DNA of 64,000 nt, taken from NCBI GenBank assembly GCA_001683735.1, contig LUGG01000004.1, positions 1,984,001 through 2,048,000 on the forward strand, read 5' to 3'. The stretch is from Grifola frondosa (lineage: Eukaryota; Basidiomycota; Agaricomycetes; Polyporales; Grifolaceae). Below, in pieces: positions 50,903 through 61,638 of this stretch. How positions within the stretch are numbered: position 1 is the stretch's first letter; the number at the start of each line of letters is the position of its first letter. The translations under genes were made by a program, and so were the position numbers. A model generated the notes under the pieces. That model worked only from the letters and a program-made list of their open reading frames with translations, was not told where the DNA came from and did no database searches.

Positions 50903-52571
50903 GTGGATCAATGTCTAGTCAACTAAAAGGACAGCAGGCGAGCAAAGATCGTGAAGACAAGGAATTCGCAAGCGTGGGGCTCAGGCGCCAGAAGCAAAAT
51001 TCTGACTGAAGCTCGTTAAAGCCTATATCGGGTCTCCGAACAGAACGGGAATGATCTGGAGCCTTGATGAGAGAGTGCGGAGATCCACACAAAAACCCTG
51101 GTATAAGTGGTGAATATAAAATGTCTGCAATATCGCCCAAATCTTACTCACGGTCGACTGAGATGGTGGTCGTGCTTCAAGGTGTGCTATAGAGGAATCG
51201 TGACTGGGTCACACGCAATGCTGCCGTGATCGGCAAAAGTCGGCTCGGCTCGGCACAGACGTGACAACATCACGAACTAATTCCGCGAGTGTTTTTACTC
51301 CGTGAAGATGCCGCCGTGAATTTACACATCCTTATTTCCACACTTTCTAAGCCAGATGGTCAAGTCACTCACACTCAGCCTAGGATTTCGCTGAGCGGTA
51401 GCTCGTCTTACGCTTGAAAGTTAACTTTTCATTTACATTGACCCAAGTCAAACTACGCTATCGTTTGTCTGTTTGTAACAAGTGTTCGGTCAAGATACAA
51501 TCAGGTGAGCAAAGTATACTATGCATATAAGCCCTGCTGAATTAGAGCTCTTCATAGCTAAGCGCCTTCTCGAACGGTGCCCGCATGGATATTCTGAAGC
51601 AAATTGTAAAGGACTCCGGAAGTCTCTCGTCATGCACGTAAATCAGAACAAAATTCTTCCCCATTACCTCAATCACAACCTATTAGGATAAAAATATTGA
51701 AGAACCGATATTCTCGTTGGATATGCCGAACTCACAATAAACGACGGTGATTAGATGCTCAATTTGCATATTCAATCTGAGCGTGAGACGCAGCTGCGTT
51801 CAGAAGATATACCTGTATCCCCGTCGCTTGGATCTGATCAACCACATCTCCGAACCATAAAAATGCCTGGTCGGTCCTTTTACCTGAACCGAAATTTTGA
51901 AGCCGCCGTAACCGCTTCACTGATCATTACGAAGAACGGTCCAGGATTCAATACTCAGATTGAGCGCTCGACGATTCGCTCTGGAGAAGGTTAGGGCACT
52001 GCATGTGTGGAGATGGCAAGCAGGATTATTAGATCCGACTCCACAGAGTTTTCAGGCAGCAAATCTGTCCAAACGACGAGAAGTTGTTGTGGGAGAGAGA
52101 GGCGTATGTTCTTTAAGCGGTCAATGACTATGTATTCTCCATGAAACTACTTGTCAATTTCTCCTCGCTTTATTCCGGTGCATTTTGTCGCCGACATAGA
52201 ATTAGGTGCAACACACTTGAAGACCTGTAAGCGAATGAAGCAGTCGTAATCTCATCATATTAAAGCAATCGCAATTAACAATTGTATGTCGGTGCACAAT
52301 GGAAGAGGTCAAGCATAATCCTTCGAGCTACATCAAAGCCGGATGGTCCTGTCTGAGGCCCAACAAGGGACTCCAGTACGGTTTCTCCTTACTGTGGTTT
52401 ACTTCAGTAAGACCTATGAGGAATATGTCTTGCAGTGATGCCAGAAGATACCTGAAGTGCGGAGTTGGTATAAATACATATGAATACGAAGAATACACAC
52501 CAATACTCCTTGTACAAATCTCTAGGTTTATAGATCTCATCATGAGATTTCTTCGAGTGACATGTTTCGTG
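50903..52571. other. Intergenic stretch without recognised gene
   Basis: About 1.7 kb containing the MFS upstream region. Short open frames only, none with domain content or convincing splice structure. Confidence 0.4.
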
Positions 52572-53279
52572 TCAGGTTCTCGATTTGAATGCTATTGAAC
52601 TGGTAGCCTGGCCACTGGAACGAGTAAAGCAAAATGCATCCGTCAAGACCAATAATACATCATACACCAGATGCGTCTCACTGCGCTGCGATAAGTGAAG
52701 GTCGTCAATTCCTTCGAAAAACTCAAGGCATTCATCTGCGTGGTCAACATCTTTGTCCTGCGTTGACTTCCACACGCAGATAGGATATCCAAGGGCACCT
52801 TTATAGGAGAATAAAATCGATCTTGTGTAGATTCCATCCGTTAGACATGGCAATGAGTGAATGGCCAAGCCAGGATCGTATGCGATTTTGTAAGTCCTGC
52901 AGTGAGCGCCATCGGGTTCCATGTCCTTGCCACTCAACGTGAGCTTCGGCCGGAAAATCAGCGAGCCATCCTCGATCCTAGGAATGCTTGAAGAACTCAT
53001 GCAAATTGAAGTGCGAGCACCCGCGGAATCCAGTCCGATCTTGTGCAGCAACTCCTTGAAAGTCGGGAGGTTTGGACAATCGGCGTCTATCACAAAACAT
53101 ATGTCAGAGTAAGAAAATGACGGCAAAGTAAACAACGAACGAGAAGCTGTTCTCGGTTGAGACGCGTGGTTCTGAGCTGGATGGTCGAGTGAAAAAACCA
53201 TTATCCCCCACGCGTCATTGGAGATAGCGGGGGTGTTTTCATGATGATAATGGGGCACACGAAATTGACCAAGTGACAT
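52572..53279 (-). CDS. Orphan protein, copy 2, 235 aa
   Basis: One uninterrupted frame from ATG 53279 (MSLGQFRVPHYHHENTPAIS) to the stop at 52572. Segments include FVIDADCPNLPTFKELLHKI, LTLSGKDMEPDGAHCRTYKI, LFSYKGALGYPICVWKSTQD, VDHADECLEFFEGIDDLHLS and LVYDVLLVLTDAFCFT. No known domain, signal peptide or zinc motif was recognised. The block LFxYxGxxGxPxxVW, then VDxAxE, also occurs with the same spacing in the orphan gene at 21.9-22.9 kb, suggesting a shared family. An intron may be hidden, because the stretch near residues 45-60 (RTASRSLFTLPSFSYSD) is less convincing. Confidence 0.5.
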   Translation of the reverse strand: MSLGQFRVPHYHHENTPAISNDAWGIMVFSLDHPAQNHASQPRTASRSLFTLPSFSYSDICFVIDADCPNLPTFKELLHKIGLDSAGARTSICMSSSSIPRIEDGSLIFRPKLTLSGKDMEPDGAHCRTYKIAYDPGLAIHSLPCLTDGIYTRSILFSYKGALGYPICVWKSTQDKDVDHADECLEFFEGIDDLHLSQRSETHLVYDVLLVLTDAFCFTRSSGQATSSIAFKSRT

Positions 53280-54129
53280 ATTGAGGAAAGTATGGAGAGC
53301 TGCAAATTAAGTACCGATAGCCCTCAGCTTTGCAAAGTTTGGGCCTTGCGACAACGCAAGAAAAGATGAACAAGTGGTTGCGAGTGTGTGGAGGTATGTC
53401 GGGTATGCCGCATCGCATGATACGTTTGATGTATATAATTCTTTTGGGATCCAAGTGGCAACCAGGTGGTTGTGGCCCGATCGACACGATACTCTTTCAG
53501 GCCATCTGTAGAGTGTATTACGTGGGTGACACGTTTTGAAATCTAGAAACATTGAGCCATAAAATTGTTTTCGCTACCAGTGTTAGCGTCATGGGTACAC
53601 AACAATAGAGAGCCCTCGGAAACTCGTCGAACCTACAATGCATGCCGAGATTGGAAATGTCTTGACTTCTGCTCGATATTTCCTCCTGACGTAGGAGAAC
53701 AAATGGATGCAGTCCTACAGTTGAACCACATTCACCGAAATTGATACCAAAGGCAGCACATATGTATGGCAGGATTTACGTACCTATGTTTCTTACCAAG
53801 AGGGTCATCCTCTCTGCCAAGGTTCAAGTGATCGTGCACTCGCATACCTTCGAATGGAAGTACGGACATCGCACTTGCTGGGATTCATAAACAGCGACTA
53901 ATATGGATATCAGGGAGACGTACGTACGTATCCTTTCGCAGATAACTGAAACCGGTACCACTTACGCGACGCGTCGAGGCTTGTTGCGTGACTGAAACCG
54001 TCACGGGGAGTGCACGCGATTGTGACAACTCGCCCCCGTGACTCAGCGCGATCGCGACCAACGTTACATTCTGTTGTTTAAATCAACATGTCCAATATTT
54101 CTCATCAATCGTGCTGTACTTAAACAGCG
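53280..54129. other. Divergent intergenic region
   Basis: 850 bp between the orphan gene (minus) and Rap1 (plus). No exon was supported. Confidence 0.4.
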
Positions 54130-56595
54130 ATGGTCAGATCTCACCATGACACCGATTCCTCTGAGGAAGAAGAACACCCTTTGTTTACCCTCAACGACAG
54201 ACCCGTGTTCTTCCATCTGTACACTGGCAACGGTCGCAGTGCCTTTGGGCTTTCAGCCGGACAAGTACAGCGACTCACATCCTTAATCCAAGTGTGTTAA
54301 CGTTCATATGCAATATTTGAGATTCTAAGTGCGATCTCTTAGGGACATGGCGGCCTGATCTGTGCCAATGAAGTCGATGCAGATACTATCATCGTGAAAG
54401 AAGAGGGAGTTGAGGTGCTTAGGCAGAAGTATTGGATATCGCGCGATATCTATGTGGAGCCGCCAAGTTTTGTGCATCGATGTATCAGAACCCGCCGTTA
54501 CAAGCACGCGCCACCAGTGAGGAAAGGTCTTGGAGGTCGGCCTGGCGGTAGCAATAGACAGTGCGTTTCGATGTTCTCGCCAGCGATAAGCTCTAACCCT
54601 CCTTGCACAGGCGGGTGGAGTTCAGCGAGCTGGATGATGAGTGTCTATGCCGCTACCTCGCGCACGTCGTTCCGTATGCGGAAACTGGTGGGCGTATGGG
54701 TAATGAGATATACAAGCGGCTCATGGAGCTTGGGGACGAGGTTTGTCTTCACCCTCTATGCATGGAGCGTCTTGCCTACATCTGATTGCGCATCGACAGG
54801 GCGGCAAGGATGGCACTGGGTCCGACGACACACCGCGCATTCTTGGCGCGAGCGATACAAGAAGAAAAAGGCAGAGTTCGATCCGATTATAGACGCGATA
54901 GTCAAAGATGATCCTCCGCCTCCTGATATGAAAGGGACATACGAATTCGATCGACAATGAAGCAGCGTACATCACGAGCGGATCGTTACCGGTTCGAAGA
55001 GGAGGAAGAGGAGGACGAGGAGGAGGAGGAGGAAGAAGAAGAAGAAGAAGGAGAAGGAGAAGAAGAAGAAGAAGAAGGAAGGGAAGGAGCAGGAGCAGGA
55101 GAAGAGGGGGAAGAGCAGGAGCAGGAGCAGGAGCAGGAGGAGCAAGAGGAAGTGGAAGATGAGCTGTACGATGAGGATCGGCCACAGCGAACCTCGCGAC
55201 CCACGTTCAACCACAGGGCAAGGCATACACACACAGGATCTGTCCATCCCCGTGCCTTTTCAGCCGAACATCAACGTACGCGGTCGTACCCCTTCGGAGC
55301 TCCACTACCAAAGCGCAGCCGTAGACGGTCGACAACCCCATCCAGTGACATTCAGGCACAGTTCGAAGTCGAGCCAGACGAGGGTGTCCAATTCGAGAGC
55401 GTTCCCTTTGAGTAGGTGGCATGCAATTCATTGGATGAGACTATCGTCTGATAATTATTGCAGGGACGTTAGGTCAGATCCAAACAACGCCGGACCATCG
55501 GGGATGCCACGCTCGCCATCGCCCTCAACGCGAAATCATAATTCTCCGCCGACGCACCGGATGGACCGTGAACCTCCCGGGCTACCTTCGAGGCGCAGAG
55601 ACGTTCCTCCAGACATACCAGTGAGTTCACAGGCGACGCTAGTTGCTACTCAAGTACGCGGAATATCTCGTCTTCCGGACGTTGGGAAAGGTACTGAGGC
55701 TCCACCAGTACAAGCGAACGACAGTCCAGAAATACAGACCCAGGCCACGGCGAACGCGAACAAGAAGACCAGAAGGAAGCGCCGGATTAACGTCGTGGAT
55801 CCACCTATCGCTGAGTCTGAACCGTATCGGAACACTCGTGCACGCTCTCGCTCAGCAGAACCACAGTTGACTGCTGCATCTGCCGCGAGAAGTCCTGCTT
55901 CGTCTCGGCAGAACATGGAAGTCGAACGCATGGAAGTAGTCGAGGAGATCGAGCAGGAAGTGGTCGAGGAAACTCCGGATGCGGCAGATGAGGTTCGGAT
56001 GCAATTGGATGTACCGTCTGAAGAGGCCGCGCCGTCGTATTCCGCTGGTCCTACTTATGAGGACGAGGAAGACGTGGAGCAGCTACTGGTGCCTCAGACC
56101 GTCAGCGGAAACAGCGCGCGTTCGACGGGAGCTCAAAGCAGCGCAGAAGTGTTGGAGCTAGATAGCGACGATCAACGAGTGCGCGAGACACTGCTGCCTA
56201 ATGTGCGACATTCACGTTCCTCCTCTGCGCAAGCGAGACAAAGACCAGGCGAGCCATCCTCGAAACCTACTTCAGCGAGTTTTCGACACAAAGTATACGT
56301 GGAGGATGCAGACGACGATTACGAGGACTACGCAGCCAGCCTCGACTTGATATCTGACGCTCTCATCGCACGGAAGGATAGTCTGCCTAGTTCTCGTCCA
56401 TCTTCTTTTGGTGGCCGGAACATTACTACTCGGCTTCGATCAGGCAAAACGCAATCGAAGGATATGAATCCTAGGCCTATCTCTGATGCACAGTTCATTC
56501 CGCTATCGGGTACACGCGCAAGCCTGGAGAAGCAACCAAAAGTGGAGGTGACGCAGGAGCCCGTGCGGAAGCTGCGCTCTCGACATGTTCGATGA
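54130..56595 (+). CDS. rap1: Rap1 telomere protein homologue (BRCT + Myb)
   Basis: Start ATG 54130 (MVRSHHDTDSSEEEEHPLFT). The BRCT domain spans roughly residues 15-115: LNDRPVFFHLYTGNGRSAFG, LTSLIQGHGGLICANEVDAD, SRDIYVEPPSFVHRCIRTRR. The linker YKHAPPVRKGLGGRPGG is usual for Rap1. The Myb domain follows: FSELDDECLCRYLAHVVPYA, GNEIYKRLMELGDE, then WHWVRRHTAHSWRERYKKKK. A polyglutamate stretch (about 54.99-55.15 kb) and a long disordered region end EPVRKLRSRHVR at 56592. Rap1 acts in shelterin at telomeres and in subtelomeric silencing. Two junctions are uncertain: the intron inside the Myb domain (about 54.74-54.80 kb) and the passage into the Glu-rich exon, where MKGTYEFDRQ meets a stop unless a 62-nt intron at 54900-54961 is removed. 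No C-terminal RCT domain was recognised. Confidence 0.82.
54994..55160 (+). repeat. Polypurine GAA/GAG/CAG microsatellite coding polyglutamate
   Basis: An almost pure A/G run of mixed GAG, GAA and GGA units, then GCAGGA units, inside the Rap1 coding region. It encodes a run of Glu with Gly and Gln interruptions. On the opposite strand it creates artefactual poly-Leu and poly-Ser open frames. Confidence 0.85.
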
Positions 56596-58076
56596 TGCGG
56601 CGTTGCCTCCGCATGATTTTCCGTCACCGTTAACTCCACTATGGATCTGTGGGCCCTGTATACATCATTCACGACCTATTCGTTGCGCGCGTGCAGCGCG
56701 CAGTGCTCTCAGTGATAAGCACTGAAACATTAAATATGGAATATCGTAGCCAAATCATAACTATTGACTTTACCCGGTATCTATTCACCGACATACACAA
56801 CGTTTGGCTGAAATTTTCTGGAATCTCAAGAACAAGCAAGATGGCCGACGTATCACTTGAGTTTCCATATATAGTGCGATGAGTAAACGCTTGATCGCGA
56901 TCATACGTGGCTGCGATGAGCAAATTTGAGCAACCAGTGAAATCCAGCTTAGAATCTTGCTGCGCAGCTTTATAACTAAACTCGCATGATTTTTGAATCG
57001 CAACGCTCGACTGATATGCCAATGGTTATTGTGTTCAAACCTTTGGGCCATAACGGATCATATAAGTGCGTTCGTTGCATGGTTTTTACTTGATGTCGCT
57101 GGAGATGTCACCCCCTAGTGAACGGGAAAATGTAAGCCAGCCGAGACATCCGCTTTTTAGGACAGCATACGGTATTATCTGTTATACTATGCTCTGACAT
57201 GGGCTGGCGTGCCTCTCGAAACGCAATATCTGAAACGTCAAAATACAAGGTCAATAGCAACGGACCGCTTTTCGGTACCAAAACGTCTTTGTGTCTCCCT
57301 GGATGCAAACAACGACCCGAGTGCTGAGTTTTTGTGCTTCTGTTCTTACCAAAGAGTTGTTTCACAAACAGAATGTAGAAGCCGCATGGTGGCACTGAGA
57401 GGTGAGACCTTTGTTCTACCAATACCTACCCATGGCATTGACGTTGCCTGTTGCCCAGCTTTTGTATTCATGGAGGTTAGAAGGTTGTCTTAACGCTAGG
57501 CTTATGGATGTAGAACCCGTTACTCGTGTTCAATTATGAGTCTTCCTTGAAGTCCTTCAAGTAATACAACTGCCAGCGGGATACGGCGCGAGATGAGGTG
57601 AGCAAATTCAATATTCTAATTTGATGGCTGGCGTTGTCATTTATGTCCTTGACACCACGAAGCGATCCTGAATCGGTGATGGCGCGAGACGATAATATTT
57701 TGCCATAGTATCACGTTGACCAATTCAGTAATCCGTGATTCGAGGAGGGCCTAGAGGGATGCTATGTTACCCCTCCCTGTTCCCCTCCACTCCCACTCGA
57801 ATCCGAGTGAGTGATAAGTATCATTTTTCACTCCAACTGAAGTTCGCTCCAGAAGGAATATAATACCGTCAAGGAGCATGATCTTGAAAACCTGAGTGCC
57901 GACTAGGCAGACGCACGAGGCGAAATTATTAAACCTGCGATAGACCGCCTCGCTGTCTCCCACGCCATACATTCGCGAACTTTTAGATCGATACTGACCG
58001 GCCCAGATGGCGTATCTGATGGAACTAGGACTACGCGCCAAAAACAGTCAAACCTCGGTGGCGCACCGTGTCGCCT
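56596..58076. other. Intergenic stretch without recognised gene
   Basis: About 1.5 kb. Short open frames on both strands near 56.65-57.05 and 57.1-57.5 kb have no recognisable content. Confidence 0.4.
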
Positions 58077-58083
58077 ATATATG
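58077..58083 (+). promoter_or_regulatory. TATA box of kinase copy 2
   Basis: TATATAT on the plus strand, about 85 nt before the ATG at 58163. It supports that start over the ATG at 58007. Confidence 0.45.
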
Positions 58084-58162
58084 GTTCGTTTTCAACCATC
58101 CACATATCCCGTCCACATCACCATATCTTCCGAAACTAAGGAACATCCTCAACGTCGTCTTT

Positions 58163-60601
58163 ATGTCTGCCAACGCTCCCCGAGGTGCAATGGCAATAGC
58201 CGACGCGAACGTTCATCAATCGGTTGACGCACAAAGCAGGGCCACTCGTAGTGGTTCCCGTTTTCATTATCACTGCAGCTTCGTTACTCTATTCCAACGC
58301 ATCGCCACGTTCTCCTTGGACAACTGGTTCTCTTTGCTGGCCCGAGTGTTTCCTTTTGGAACTCTGCGTTCTACATTCTCGGACCCCACCGAAACCCCCA
58401 AATGTCTTCCGCCTTCGGCTGATACTCACTCCATTCCTCCCATCAGCCCCCGCATTGAACGCCACACTCCTGCTCCGTCCTTGAGCACCGACAGCACGCC
58501 CTCTGGCCACCCCAAATCTGCTTCGTCTTCAACAGAATCTTCCTGTGGCACCGAGCCACGTACTCCATCGGACACGCTTTCGCAGGATGGATCGCATGAG
58601 TGTTGGGAAGTGAAGCTCCTGGATAGTTGTGGGCTCTCACGACGCGGGTTATATACTAGTGCGCTCTCTGAGTCAACAAACCGACCAACTCAAGCACCCG
58701 CAGTACAGTTTCAACTGTCGTCGAGGCAGGTCACCCACCAGGTGCCTGTTGCGCCACTCCTCAGATGTCAGCCAACGGCAGACGTACTTGTCCGAGACTC
58801 CACCGTGCGCTCGCGGTCTTCCTTGCAACTGGATATATTCGGCCGCGCTGAATCACTTTTGCAGTCTACACCATCCCCGCCGATAGCCTTCGTGTCAGAC
58901 GTCACTACCTTTGGGCCTCTCCGGCTTTCAACGGTTGAGTCGGCACAGACGAACAAGGGAACGTTTCCTTTATGTATCGGTTCGGACTCTGCGACCAATC
59001 AGGCCTCTCGTTCTCAACAATCTCTGCTTCTGCCTGCGACAGAGTTGACTGCTCTCATACCATCCCCTTCTACAGCGCAACTGACGCAACCTCCATGGTT
59101 CTATTCGCCCTTCGACATTTCTCTTCCTTATTGGGAACCCTCCGCTCCCTGGTGCTTCAATCCTTTTGATGAAGACAAGTGGTCGCCGACGGAGACTCTT
59201 GTCTCTCCAGACGACGAAGTCATCACCGGTCCCAGAATAGTGACATGTGGCGCCATCGGTGTTGGTGCGAATTATGTTGAGTACCATAGTGGCCAGATAA
59301 CTCTCCACAATGGCAGTCGGTCGTATCGGGTCCTCGACCTCATTGCTGAAGGAGGCTTTGGTCGAGTCATGTCTGCGGAAGATCGACATGGCGCTCTTGT
59401 TGCTGTTAAAATCATCGAGAAGAAGAGCACGCTGTACAGCGGAGAGAATGGACGTGAACTCGTGCTGTGCGAGAAGAACTTCATGGAAAAAGCCGCGCGC
59501 GACAGCGCTGGATTCTTGATGCGGCTGGAGTCCTCTTGGGAAGACGCCTCAAATATATATTTCGTGATGGTGCGTCTTGCCTATCTCAAGTCCTCGCTGC
59601 TTCTGATCGTTCACTGTGTAGAGGTACTACTACGACGATTTGCGGTCGCGTATTGGTTCAGGCGAGATGCGTCGAGAGGATGTGCGTCTCTGTTGTGCCG
59701 AACTTGTGCGTATAACGACTCTCCCTTAAATAAATGCTTAACCGTTTTATAGATCATGGCCCTAGAAGAACTGAAGAACCTCGCAATTGTTCACTGCGAT
59801 CTCAAACCCGAGAATATCATGGTTGACGTCCACGGGCATCTCCGAATCGCCGACTTCGGCCTCGCCCGCTGTCCTCCGCCAAACAAGACATGCGATTTTA
59901 ATGAATTCAGATTCTACAATTTGATTGGAACCCCATCCTACATGGCACCAGAAGTCGTCAGCTCCACCATGAAACTCGTCGGCTTCACACACGCCGCTGA
60001 TTCATACAGTCTCGGTCTCATCTTGCTTGAGCTAATGCTCGGAACGGGATCTTACTGGAGTGCCATCACGGTGGAGGAGCAGAGGCAACAAATGCGCGAC
60101 AAGCCGCTCGACATCGGCAGCCTACCGCTGGACGACGTGGAAAAGGACTTGCTTGAAAAGGTATTGCCAGTCTCTGTTGCTTCCTTAGAATGCCTCTGAC
60201 TGTTCTGTAGATTTTAGCTATCAATCCCGAAGAAAGGTGGCATCCCATCAATTGCTACTGCACCCATATTTCGCCAGCTTCGATCTGGACGAGGTTAGGT
60301 GCCGGAGAATGGATCGTATGTTTATCTCGTGATTCGCCAGAAAGTATTTCACTGATAATACACTTCTTCACTGTCAGATCATTATCATCCTTCTTGCCCT
60401 CGTTATGAGTTCTCGCTGCAGAGGGTTCATAACTTGAAGTCTGGCGATGGGGAATCTGTGATCGTACCTGCTGACGGCGTGTCTGATCTCATTTACCCAT
60501 TTGATGGCCTATTCGACTTCTACAGGCCACTCGATGCGGTGGAGAACGAACGGCAGGGCAGGGAGCTCGTGCAAGCATTAATTGAAGAATTATCGGATTA
60601 G
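58163..60601 (+). CDS. AGC-like Ser/Thr protein kinase, copy 2 (possible frameshift)
   Basis: Start at ATG 58163 (MSANAPRGAMAIADANVHQS). A Ser/Pro-rich N-terminal region of about 350 residues precedes the kinase domain: VLDLIAEGGFGRVMSAEDRH, VAVKIIEKKS, CEKNFMEKAARDSAGFLMRL, SSWEDASNIYFVM, CAELIMALEELKNLAIVHCD, LKPENIMVD, LRIADFGLARC, NLIGTPSYMAPEVVSS. Both catalytic Asp residues and the ATP Lys are present; HRD is HCD. The tail ends RELVQALIEELSD (60601). After ILAINPEERWHP (to about 60247) the expected HQLLLHPYFASFDLDEV lies one base out of frame. Either one base was lost, or a 41-nt intron (about 60238-60278) skips this segment. Introns after YFVM, CAEL, LEK and the D/H codon match those in the kinase at 12.5-15.1 kb. 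Substrates are unknown. Confidence 0.78.
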
Positions 60602-61593
60602 CACCTCGGCTATGGTGGGGCGTTCTGTGTCGCGTCATAGACCATGATCGTGACCTCCTTCCATTTCTTGATGACTCACTGTACCAGCGACTCCCGCTGT
60701 TTCACGTGAACTGTTCCTCATTCAAGTAAATTGTATCATGAGACCGCTCGCCCGGCTGCTGTTGACTTTGCTGTATCGTTTTGCATCTAGCCATTGCAAC
60801 ACCATTTCTCTTTTGAGCGGTAAACAGCGAAAGCATATCAGGCCTTGCCAGTTGCATATCAAGAAGTACGTTCTACATGACATGATTCATAAATTACCGC
60901 ACGACGAGAACTTGTGTAATCACCCAAGGTGTACGAGTTGTTTAGTCGTCAAATACTGCGGTGATAGTACGTGCTAAATCCCCAAAGGCCAATGAGTGTC
61001 ATCGGGCAAATTAGAGGTGAGTAGGCTGGTATGCAAACCACCATCGTAACTCGCGACCTGGCACACAAGACATTCTTTTAAGCGCGCGCCAATCTTCACA
61101 ATAAAGGGAGTCTCGATTACTTTGGTCTTACCTTTAGCCATTCAGGACTCCCTTGTGCATTCATGGTGGACGTCAAGCGCGCTGCAGTTCGCGAGCGCAC
61201 TACTCGGACTGATTCCGATGTCCACGCCACCCGAGTCCGACGAGATCGTGGCACCACGGCGGCTCAGTCCTTAGGTAGCCCATCGTCGGAAGCCACATAC
61301 TCACGGTTGGAATTATTCTCTCAAGCTGCCTTTGACCAATGTTCCTCAGGGTCGCATCCGTATGCCTGCGAGTGCTGCATGAATATTGCCGTGTCATGGA
61401 AGTGTTCCTGTCGCTCCTGAATGATCATCGCCCGCCACCTGGTTATTTTTGTGGGGGCTCCTGTTGTAAATTGCAGGTGTGATTCCCCATTTATTTTCCA
61501 GCATCATTGCCGCTGATATCGTCCAGTCTGTTAATTGTACAGCTGCCATCCAAGTCTACCTTCTATTCGTATGATCATGAAGCTTGATTTCGA
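60602..61593. other. Intergenic stretch without recognised gene
   Basis: About 1 kb. A 79-codon open frame (60738-60977, plus) with a Cys-rich end and an 85-codon one (61163-61420) have no recognisable domain. Confidence 0.35.
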
Positions 61594-61599
61594 TATAAG
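61594..61599 (+). promoter_or_regulatory. TATA box of S53 peptidase gene
   Basis: TATAAG on the plus strand, about 40 nt before the ATG at 61639. Confidence 0.5.
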
Positions 61600-61638
61600 T
61601 CTGTGCTTGAACGTTCACTTGAGCTCGCCATCCCCAAC

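Noticed and set aside
54721..55247. Minus-strand open frames rich in Leu or Ser opposite the Rap1 acidic exon
   Set aside because: They are the antisense reading of the GAA/GAG repeat and have no start context or domain.
58007..58162. In-frame N-terminal extension of kinase copy 2 from ATG 58007
   Set aside because: The TATATAT element at 58077 lies inside it, so the ATG at 58163 is the likelier start.
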